This document shows positions 1 through 4,085 of a stretch of DNA of 5,508 nt, piece by piece. The DNA is from an uncultured Oscillibacter sp. Lineage in GTDB: Bacteria; Bacillota; Clostridia; Oscillospirales; Oscillospiraceae. Numbering within the stretch: the stretch's first letter is position 1; each line of letters starts with the position of its first letter. The notes under the pieces are model-generated. The model saw nothing but the letters and a program-made list of their open reading frames with translations. It searched no databases and had not been told where the DNA came from. The stretch is taken from positions 1 to 5,508 of the forward strand of contig CAMHDB010000134.1 of NCBI GenBank assembly GCA_946183715.1, read 5' to 3'. The position numbers were made by a program, and so were the translations under genes.

Positions 1-662
1 CCCTCCATGGGCACGGCGGACGGGTTCACCTGATGTCCGAAAGCCAAATCCGCCAGTATACAGATTTTGCGTCCGGCGTCGAGGCCGTCCACGTCGGCGG
101 TCGGGTCGGCCTCCGCGTAACCGTGACGCTGTGCCTCGGCCAGCGCGCCGTCGAAAGAGGCCCCGCTGCGTACCATGCGCGTGAGGATATAGTTGCTCGT
201 GCCGTTCAGAATGCCGTAAATTTCCTCGATGTGGTTCGCCGACATGCACTCCGTCAGCGGGTGCAGAATCGGAATGCCCCCGCCGACGCTCGCCTCGAAC
301 AGGTAGTGTACGCGCCGTTCGCGGGCCAGTTCCAGCAGTTCACAGCCCCGCTCGGCGACAAGCTGTTTATTCGCCGTCACGACGTGCTTTCCGGCCAGAA
401 GGGCGCGCTTCGTGTACTCGTAGGCGGGGCCGACGCCGCCGATAGTCTCGACGACGACCTGTATCTCGGGGTCCTGTTCGATGTCGCGGAAGTCGTCGGT
501 CATGCGGGCGCGGTAGGGGCAGTCGCGGAAGCGGCGTACCAGCACCGTCTTGACGTTCAGGACTTCCCCCAGTTTTTTCCGGATTTCCCCGGCGTTGTTC
601 TCGATGACCTTGGCGACGCCGCTGCCGACTGTGCCGTAGCCCATGATTGCTGTCTGTATCAT
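1..662 (-). CDS. hom: Homoserine dehydrogenase, N-terminal 220 codons (C-terminus off the left edge)
   Basis: Catalyses NAD(P)H-dependent reduction of aspartate semialdehyde to homoserine, the branch point to threonine and methionine, in the cytoplasm. The visible part has the Rossmann nucleotide-binding loop GYGTVGSG (residues 8-15), the TANK motif (96-99), EASVGGGIPI (123-132), NGTSNYIL (153-160) and the catalytic-region signature GYAEADPTADVDGLDAGRK (181-199), whose Lys199 matches the family's catalytic lysine. The family is usually about 400-430 residues, so roughly half is present, and any C-terminal ACT domain lies outside the window. The ATG at 660-662 is preceded by CAAGGAGT (673-680) with 10 bases of spacing. 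The gene lies 24 bases after the stop of the ACT-domain gene on the same strand, with no terminator between them, so the two are very probably co-transcribed. Identity is secure from the motifs; cofactor preference and feedback control cannot be judged from this half. Confidence 0.97.
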   Translation of the reverse strand, partial: MIQTAIMGYGTVGSGVAKVIENNAGEIRKKLGEVLNVKTVLVRRFRDCPYRARMTDDFRDIEQDPEIQVVVETIGGVGPAYEYTKRALLAGKHVVTANKQLVAERGCELLELARERRVHYLFEASVGGGIPILHPLTECMSANHIEEIYGILNGTSNYILTRMVRSGASFDGALAEAQRHGYAEADPTADVDGLDAGRKICILADLAFGHQVNPSAVPME

Positions 663-672
663 TGATTCCGTA

Positions 673-680
673 CTCCTTGC
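673..680 (-). promoter_or_regulatory. Ribosome binding site of hom
   Basis: CAAGGAGT on the minus strand, 10 bases before the hom ATG and inside the 24-base gap after the ACT-domain gene. It shows hom has its own translation start within the operon and fixes the start codon at 660-662. Confidence 0.8.
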
Positions 681-686
681 CTGCGT

Positions 687-1127
687 TCAGCCCGCCAGAA
701 TTTCAAACTTGATGACGCCCTCCAGCGCCGAAACGTCCGCGATGAGCTGTTCCGGCTCCCCGGACAGCCCGGAGACCTCGGCGGAGACCGTCACCGCCGC
801 GCAGCCGTTGACCGGAATGCTCTGGTTAATCGTCAGGATATTGGCCCCGGAAGTCGCGAACAGCGCCAGCATGCGCGAGAGTACCCCGGCAACGTCCTTC
901 AAAATGGCCTGAAAGGTCACAATCCGGTCGGATTTCATGTCGAAGAAGGGGCGGACGGTGTCCTTGTACTTGTAGTAGGCGCTCCGGCTGATTCCGGCGG
1001 CGCGGGCGGCGGCCTCGACGGTGTCGGCCTCGTGGGCCTCCATCATGCGGTTGACCTCGGCGGCGCGGAGAATGACTTCCGGCAACACGTCGGCGGCGAC
1101 GAGGTAATATTTGACGTATCCTGCCAT
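687..1127 (-). CDS. ACT domain-containing protein, PheB/UPF0735 family
   Basis: A 146-residue cytoplasmic protein of the family that includes Bacillus PheB. Residues about 13-60 form a small helical, helix-turn-helix-like segment (AARAAGISRSAYYKYKD at 40-56). Residues about 70-144 form an ACT domain with the typical beta-alpha-beta start RIVTFQAILKDVAGVLSRML and the later strand SANILTI-like TSGANILTINQ. ACT domains bind small molecules, often amino acids, so a role as a sensor or regulator of threonine/aspartate-family metabolism fits its position directly upstream of hom, but the biochemical function of the family is not firmly known. The ATG at 1125-1127 has GGAGG (1136-1140) 8 bases upstream. 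It is the first gene of the operon, with a predicted promoter at 1167-1195. Full length for the family, with no sign of damage. Confidence 0.93.
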   Translation of the reverse strand: MAGYVKYYLVAADVLPEVILRAAEVNRMMEAHEADTVEAAARAAGISRSAYYKYKDTVRPFFDMKSDRIVTFQAILKDVAGVLSRMLALFATSGANILTINQSIPVNGCAAVTVSAEVSGLSGEPEQLIADVSALEGVIKFEILAG

Positions 1128-1166
1128 GCTGTCCGCCTCCCATGCGCATTTGTTTTCGCGCCCACA

Positions 1167-1195
1167 ATCCTACCACATTTTTCGCCCCGATACAA
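1167..1195 (-). promoter_or_regulatory. Predicted sigma-A promoter of the ACT-hom operon
   Basis: On the minus strand, TTGTAT (1190-1195) is followed by a 17-base spacer and TAGGAT (1167-1172), with TGG immediately before it giving an extended -10 (TGn). Transcription would start near 1160, leaving a leader of about 33 bases, too short for a T-box or a leader-peptide attenuator. The -35 is weak (3 of 6), which suits a promoter relying on the extended -10 or on an activator. An inverted repeat (1185-1191 with 1224-1230) overlaps the -35 edge. Confidence 0.5.
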
Positions 1196-1230
1196 CAGGA
1201 CGGGCGCATTTTCTTTTGTGGGAATCGGGG
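1185..1230. repeat. Interrupted inverted repeat beside the ACT-hom promoter
   Basis: CCCCGAT at 1185-1191 and ATCGGGG at 1224-1230 are exact reverse complements separated by 32 bases. One arm overlaps the predicted -35 element of the ACT-hom promoter and the other lies about 35 bases upstream of it. This could be a paired regulator site, but seven-base arms this far apart can arise by chance in GC-rich DNA. Confidence 0.25.
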
Positions 1231-1288
1231 AAAGAATCCGCCGCGCGTCTCCGTACAGAGGGCATTTCGACGAAAAGTCCCGGTTTTC

Positions 1289-1314
1289 AAAAAACAGTCC
1301 CGGAAAGTCCGGAA
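1289..1314 (-). terminator. Probable intrinsic terminator after the 73-residue ORF
   Basis: Reading on the minus strand, TTCCGGA-CTT-TCCGGGA (1298-1314) forms a 7-bp stem with one G-U pair and a 3-base loop, followed by CTG and six T residues (1289-1294). It lies 20 bases past the stop codon of the 73-residue ORF and would isolate that gene from the ACT-hom operon promoter downstream. Confidence 0.5.
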
Positions 1315-1333
1315 GTGTCCCGCCGTTATGATT

Positions 1334-1555
1334 TCAGTCCGCCATGGTGACGCGGATACCCTTTCCGGCCTCTATGGCCTCAATGCCGCGCTGATGTTTC
1401 GCCATCAATTCCGCCTCCGTGAAACGCGTCGGGGCGTCCGCCTGCGGTTCCGAACCGTCTGACATAAAAACGCGGGAATATCCGTTCCCAAGCCCCGCAA
1501 AACTGTCTGCGCTTCGCGCCAGCGCCGGGGCTGTTTGAACATTGTAAGCGTTCAT
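1334..1555 (-). CDS. Small hypothetical protein, 73 residues
   Basis: I do not recognise this protein. It is a soluble, 73-residue product with no Cys, no signal peptide and no membrane segment. The N-terminal part (1-40) is rich in Ala, Ser and Gly and looks disordered. The C-terminal part (45-73, from FTEAELMAKHQRG to the end GKGIRVTMAD) looks like a charged helix followed by a short strand. In favour of a real gene are a perfect TATAAT box (1584-1589) placing transcription about 22 bases before the ATG, a terminator-like hairpin just after the stop, and GC-rich third positions like the neighbours. Against it, the sequence before the ATG is GGGGG-like rather than a clear AGGAGG, and no family is recognisable. 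It sits alone between yjbQ and the ACT-hom operon on the same strand. Confidence 0.5.
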   Translation of the reverse strand: MNAYNVQTAPALARSADSFAGLGNGYSRVFMSDGSEPQADAPTRFTEAELMAKHQRGIEAIEAGKGIRVTMAD

Positions 1556-1583
1556 CTCGGCCCCCGAAACGTGATTTTACGGT

Positions 1584-1589
1584 ATTATA
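1584..1589 (-). promoter_or_regulatory. Candidate -10 box for the 73-residue ORF
   Basis: A perfect TATAAT on the minus strand, placing a start near 1577 and a leader of about 22 bases. At 16-18 bases upstream no good -35 is seen (AATATC at 17), and no TGn precedes the box, so this is a half-supported promoter. Confidence 0.35.
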
Positions 1590-1620
1590 GAGCGTTTTCA
1601 AGGCCGGATATTTCTTGACG

Positions 1621-1663
1621 CGGGGAGGCGAATAAGCTGTCAGTTTTGAAAAAAGCCTCTCCG
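1621..1663. repeat. Long-loop inverted repeat downstream of yjbQ
   Basis: CGGGGAGGC (1621-1629) and GCCTCTCCG (1655-1663) pair over 9 bases with one G-T position, around a 25-base loop that contains a run of six A (T on the minus strand, 1649-1654). It begins 12 bases past the yjbQ stop. The U-tract falls inside the loop, so it is not a classical terminator for yjbQ, although it is the only termination-like structure there. Confidence 0.3.
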
Positions 1664-1675
1664 TGCCTGCGGGCG

Positions 1676-2077
1676 TCAGCCCTCCATGACTTTTACGCAC
1701 ACCTTCCGGGTACGGGGGCCGTCGTACTCCAGAAAGTAGATTCCCTGCCAAGTCCCCAACAGAGGCTTCCCGCCGTCGACGATGAGCGTCTCGGAAAAGC
1801 CCATCATGGACGCCTTCAAGTGCGCGGCGGAATTGCCCTCCGCGTGACGGTAGCCGTCCTCCCATGGGACAATTTTGTTGAGTTCCCTCATAAAATCGGT
1901 CTGCACGTCGGGGTCGGCGTTCTCGTTGACCGTCACGGCGGCGGTCGTGTGCGGGATGTACACGACGCAAAGCCCGTTCTGCACGCCGCTGTCCGCAACG
2001 GCCCTGCGCACCTGCGCGGTAATGTCGAGCATTTGCGTGCGGGCCGAAGTCCTGACCGTGAAGTGAAAAACTGACAT
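1676..2077 (-). CDS. yjbQ: YjbQ family protein (UPF0047; secondary thiamine-phosphate synthase)
   Basis: A 133-residue single-domain cytoplasmic protein of the YjbQ/UPF0047 family, usually about 130-140 residues. Family members can supply weak thiamine-phosphate synthase activity, but the physiological role is still unsettled. Visible signatures are IPHTTAAVTVNENAD (41-55), a histidine cluster in YRHAEGNSAAHLK (77-89; His78 and His86, with His43 in the first motif, as candidate metal or active-site residues), and LLGTWQGIYFLEYDGPR (106-122). The start chosen is the ATG at 2075-2077 because AAGGAG (2087-2092) lies 9 bases upstream and the family begins here; the frame stays open further upstream, but that part is unlike the family and would include the promoter. 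Monocistronic, divergent from the metallopeptidase gene. A promoter is predicted at 2121-2149, with a GC hairpin at the start of the message. Confidence 0.94.
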   Translation of the reverse strand: MSVFHFTVRTSARTQMLDITAQVRRAVADSGVQNGLCVVYIPHTTAAVTVNENADPDVQTDFMRELNKIVPWEDGYRHAEGNSAAHLKASMMGFSETLIVDGGKPLLGTWQGIYFLEYDGPRTRKVCVKVMEG

Positions 2078-2096
2078 TCTCTGACACTCCTTTTCC

Positions 2097-2113
2097 TCCC
2101 GCGCGGCGCGGGA
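2097..2113 (-). promoter_or_regulatory. GC-rich hairpin at the 5' end of the yjbQ message
   Basis: TCCCGCG-CCG-CGCGGGA on the minus strand is a perfect 7-bp stem with a 3-base loop. The predicted transcription start is near 2114, so the hairpin would be the first thing transcribed, and it ends 4 bases before the AAGGAG ribosome binding site. It could protect the 5' end, tune ribosome access, or act in DNA form as an operator just downstream of the promoter. Confidence 0.5.
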
Positions 2114-2120
2114 TACCGTC

Positions 2121-2149
2121 ATTTTATCAAAGGCGTCACGGGCACGCAA
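2121..2149 (-). promoter_or_regulatory. Predicted sigma-A promoter of yjbQ
   Basis: On the minus strand, TTGCGT (2144-2149), a 17-base spacer and TAAAAT (2121-2126), with TGA directly before the -10 giving an extended -10 element. Predicted start near 2114. The -35 lies within an inverted-repeat arm (2144-2150). Confidence 0.6.
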
Positions 2150-2163
2150 ACGGTTTTTTGCGT
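2144..2163. repeat. Dyad between divergent promoters (possible operator)
   Basis: ACGCAAA (2144-2150) and TTTGCGT (2157-2163) form a perfect 7-bp inverted repeat with a 6-base centre. The left arm covers the yjbQ -35 hexamer and the right arm ends 8 bases before the -35 of the metallopeptidase promoter, a position from which one regulator could affect both genes. No regulator gene is nearby. Confidence 0.4.
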
Positions 2164-2171
2164 CGTCTGCC

Positions 2172-2200
2172 TTGCAATTCCGCCGCGGCTGTGTTATACT
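2172..2200 (+). promoter_or_regulatory. Promoter of the metallopeptidase gene, predicted leaderless start
   Basis: TTGCAA (2172-2177), a 17-base spacer and TATACT (2195-2200), with TGT directly before the -10 (extended -10). Counting about 7 bases from the -10 places transcription start at about 2207, which is the A of the ATG. The bases between the -10 and the ATG (GCGCCC) contain no Shine-Dalgarno sequence, in agreement with a leaderless message. Confidence 0.7.
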
Positions 2201-2206
2201 GCGCCC

Positions 2207-2749
2207 ATGGAACACTATGAACTCATCCGTTCCGGTCGGAAAACCCTCGCGCTGGAAATCACCCGCGACGGGCGGCTGTTAGTCCGGGCCCCCATGCGCG
2301 CCGCCAAGCGCGATATCGACGCGTTCGTATCCGCGCACGAGGCTTGGATTACGAAGCACCTCGCCGAACAGCGCCAAAGGCCGCCGGAGCCGTCCGCCGA
2401 CGAAATTCGGGCTATGGCCGAACGCGCCGCGGAAATTATCCCGCCGAAAGTCGCCCACTGGAGCGAAGTCACGGGACTGCGCCCGACTGGAATCACCATC
2501 ACCGCCGCCCGTACCCGCTACGGCAGTTGTAGCGGGAAAAACCGTCTTTCGTTCTCGTGCTTTCTGGTGAACTACCCCGACGCCGCGATTGATTTAGTGG
2601 TCGTGCATGAGCTCTGCCACATCCGGGAGAAGAACCACGGGCCGGGATTCTACGCGCTTCTGTCGCGCTACCTGCCAGACCACAGGGAACGGAAGCGACT
2701 GCTCAAATCCCCGCGCGATACCACCAAAGAAGGAGAGGAACTGTTTTGA
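2207..2749 (+). CDS. YgjP-like zinc metallopeptidase (M48/DUF45 family)
   Basis: A 180-residue soluble protein of the YgjP/WLM-like zinc peptidase group. The catalytic motif HELCHIREKNH (134-144) provides the zinc ligands His134 and His138, the general base Glu135 and a third ligand candidate His144. Upstream, RTRYGSCS (102-109) corresponds to the family's R-W-G-S-C segment, followed by NRLSFSCFLVNYP (112-124). An N-terminal beta-rich part (about 1-35) precedes a helical linker (about 36-85). No signal peptide or membrane segment, so it should act in the cytoplasm; substrates of the family are poorly known. The ATG at 2207 is supported by family length, but there is no ribosome binding site and the promoter puts transcription start on this codon. 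Its stop overlaps the TTG start of the IMP cyclohydrolase gene, so the two form an operon with coupled translation. Confidence 0.93.
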   Translation: MEHYELIRSGRKTLALEITRDGRLLVRAPMRAAKRDIDAFVSAHEAWITKHLAEQRQRPPEPSADEIRAMAERAAEIIPPKVAHWSEVTGLRPTGITITAARTRYGSCSGKNRLSFSCFLVNYPDAAIDLVVVHELCHIREKNHGPGFYALLSRYLPDHRERKRLLKSPRDTTKEGEELF

Positions 2750-3453
2750 AACTGCAATCCCTGCCCGCCCTGCTCGGGGCGAACCCCTACCCCGGACGGG
2801 GTATCATCCTCGGACGGAGCGCCGACAACCGCGCGTCCATTGCGGCGTACTTCATCATGGGCCGGAGCGAAAATTCCCGCAACCGCGTATTCGCCGCGAC
2901 CAACGACGGAATCCGCACGAAGGCCTTTGACGCCTCCAAGATGAAAGACCCCAGCCTGATTATCTACCACCCCGTGCGCCTGCTCGACGGAAACCTGATT
3001 GTCACCAACGGCGACCAGACCGACACCATCTGGGAGGCCCTCAAACAGGGTACGTCCTTTCAGGCGGCGCTCGCGGAGCGCGCGTTCGAACAGGACCCGC
3101 CGCACTACACGCCGCGTATCTCCGGACTGCTGTCGGCGAACGGCGGCTTCCAGCTCTCGATTCTCAAGAGCGCCGACGGGCGTCCGGAGTGTTGCTGCCG
3201 CTACTTCTACGCGTACCCGACGCCGCCCGCCGGGGAGGGGCGCTTCCTGCACACCTACGCCGGGGACGGGGAGCCTTTGCCGTCGTTTGAAGGCGAACCC
3301 GTGCGCGTAAAGCTGGAGGCCCCCGACGCCAAGACCCTCGCCGACGGCCTCTGGGACGCCCTCAACGCCGAAAACCGCGTGTCGCTGTTCGTGCGCTATA
3401 CGAACCTCGCCGACGGGAATTATCAGGACGCGGTCATCAATAAGAACCGCTGA
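2746..3453 (+). CDS. IMP cyclohydrolase, PurO type
   Basis: Predicted to close FAICAR to IMP, the last step of purine biosynthesis, in the cytoplasm. The 235-residue protein matches the PurO-like family (IMP_cyclohyd) found in archaea and many clostridia rather than the bifunctional PurH. Motifs seen are NPYPGRGI (13-20), YFIMGRSENSRNRVF (35-49), IRTKAFD (56-62), LIIYHPVR (71-78), TNGDQTDT (87-94) and YTPRISG (121-127). The start is TTG at 2746-2748, overlapping the upstream TGA stop by two bases; AAGGAGAGG (2730-2738) lies 7 bases before it. It is co-transcribed and translationally coupled with the metallopeptidase. The formyltransferase partner that usually completes the pathway is not in the window. 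A strong hairpin terminator follows. The triple Cys at 149-151 is unusual but not in a known motif. Confidence 0.91.
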   Translation: MKLQSLPALLGANPYPGRGIILGRSADNRASIAAYFIMGRSENSRNRVFAATNDGIRTKAFDASKMKDPSLIIYHPVRLLDGNLIVTNGDQTDTIWEALKQGTSFQAALAERAFEQDPPHYTPRISGLLSANGGFQLSILKSADGRPECCCRYFYAYPTPPAGEGRFLHTYAGDGEPLPSFEGEPVRVKLEAPDAKTLADGLWDALNAENRVSLFVRYTNLADGNYQDAVINKNR

Positions 3454-3483
3454 GCGTACAGCCCCTGTCAGCGCGGGCATAGA

Positions 3484-3514
3484 AAAACAGGCAACGAAAA
3501 CCGTTGCCTGTTTT
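3484..3514. terminator. Bidirectional intrinsic terminator between convergent genes
   Basis: AAAACAGGCAACG (3484-3496) pairs perfectly with CGTTGCCTGTTTT (3502-3514) over 13 bp around a 5-base loop. It carries a T run on the plus strand (3511-3514) and an A run (3483-3487) that gives a T run on the minus strand. It ends both the metallopeptidase-IMP cyclohydrolase operon and the convergent zinc-ribbon gene, whose stop is only 12 bases away. Confidence 0.92.
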
Positions 3515-3526
3515 AGAGTGCCGGAT

Positions 3527-3907
3527 TCAGTCACCCATGGGCGCGCCGCAGTGCGGGCAGAACTTGCTGTCGGATACCTCGCCGCAGATGGGGCAGGGCT
3601 TGCCGGCGGCGGCCCCCTCGGCGGCGGGCTCCTCCTCGGCTTTGGTCGGCTTGCTGGCTTCCAGTTCGGCGATTTTCGCCTTGCTGGCGTTCACCGCGTC
3701 CACGAGGTCCTTGACGCCCTCGGGAATCTCGCCGTCGTAGTCGCTCACGAACCACTGACCGATGGCAAGGCAGTTCTTGTCGATTTCCTTCTGCTCCCCG
3801 GCGATGGCCACGTTGATTTTCGTCACGCTCGCGACGCCCTTGGCCTTGTCCGTAGCGGCGGCGACGACGCCCTTGGCCTTCTCCGTGAAATCGTTCAGTA
3901 CACCCAT
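3527..3907 (-). CDS. Zinc-ribbon protein with N-terminal amphipathic helical region
   Basis: A 126-residue protein resembling a widespread clostridial family of unknown function: a helical N-terminal region, a conserved middle segment (KNCLAIGQWFVSDYDGEIPEG, 44-64), a charged coiled-coil-like stretch (64-90), an Ala/Glu-rich linker (90-103), and a C-terminal zinc ribbon with CPIC (105-108) and CPHC (117-120), so Cys105, Cys108, Cys117 and Cys120 can hold one zinc. Residues 9-30 contain two copies of an 11-residue unit (EKAKGVVAAAT, DKAKGVASVTK), the spacing of membrane- or lipid-surface-binding amphipathic helices. No signal peptide or transmembrane segment. The ATG at 3905-3907 has AAAGGAG (3918-3924) 10 bases upstream. 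Monocistronic, with its own promoter at 4000-4028 and an 86-base leader; convergent with IMP cyclohydrolase. Function unknown. Confidence 0.87.
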   Translation of the reverse strand: MGVLNDFTEKAKGVVAAATDKAKGVASVTKINVAIAGEQKEIDKNCLAIGQWFVSDYDGEIPEGVKDLVDAVNASKAKIAELEASKPTKAEEEPAAEGAAAGKPCPICGEVSDSKFCPHCGAPMGD

Positions 3908-3974
3908 GTTGTTCAGTCTCCTTTCAGAATCGCGGCCCGTCCCGGACGCGGTACAGCCCCTCCGTACCCGGTTC

Positions 3975-4004
3975 GTGAAAGCCGCCCGTACACGCCCTTA
4001 GTAT
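3975..4004 (+). promoter_or_regulatory. Weak candidate promoter of the alpha/beta hydrolase gene
   Basis: GTGAAA (3975-3980), an 18-base spacer and TAGTAT (3999-4004), 4 of 6 matches at each hexamer. It overlaps the -10 of the opposing zinc-ribbon promoter, so the two would interfere with each other. No better plus-strand promoter is visible before 4086. Confidence 0.3.
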
Positions 4005-4028
4005 ACCTTACTCTTTGGGAAAAATCAA
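4000..4028 (-). promoter_or_regulatory. Promoter of the zinc-ribbon protein gene
   Basis: On the minus strand, TTGATT (4023-4028), a 17-base spacer and TATACT (4000-4005). Predicted start near 3993, giving a leader of about 86 bases before the ATG. No clear riboswitch fold or terminator was seen in that leader. Confidence 0.7.
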
Positions 4029-4030
4029 CA

Positions 4031-4049
4031 GACTTTTCCGGAAAAAGTC
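4031..4049. repeat. Near-perfect palindrome in the divergent intergenic region
   Basis: GACTTTTCCGGAAAAAGTC is an inverted repeat with a single extra A in the right arm. It sits directly upstream (about -38 to -56) of the zinc-ribbon gene promoter and between that gene and the hydrolase ribosome binding site. It could be a regulator site for either gene or a hairpin in the hydrolase leader; no U-tract of terminator type follows on either strand at the right spacing. Confidence 0.4.
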
Positions 4050-4085
4050 CTCAACATTTTTACTGCTCCAAAGGAGGCCCGCGCC

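Noticed and set aside
33..665. Plus-strand 210-residue open frame opposite hom
   Set aside because: It lies entirely on the complement of clear homoserine dehydrogenase motifs, has no ribosome binding site, and its composition is that of a GC-rich shadow frame.
2078..2215. N-terminal extension of YjbQ to an upstream ATG at 2213-2215
   Set aside because: The extra 46 residues are unlike the family, include the predicted promoter and hairpin, and the internal ATG at 2075-2077 has a proper AAGGAG at 9 bases.
2668..3534. Minus-strand 288-residue open frame opposite IMP cyclohydrolase
   Set aside because: It is longer than the real gene but is rich in Arg/Val/Gly without any motif, crosses the bidirectional terminator, and is opposite a recognisable enzyme.
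3908..3993. Riboswitch or attenuator in the 86-base leader of the zinc-ribbon gene
   Set aside because: No terminator-antiterminator pair or recognisable aptamer core could be drawn from the sequence.
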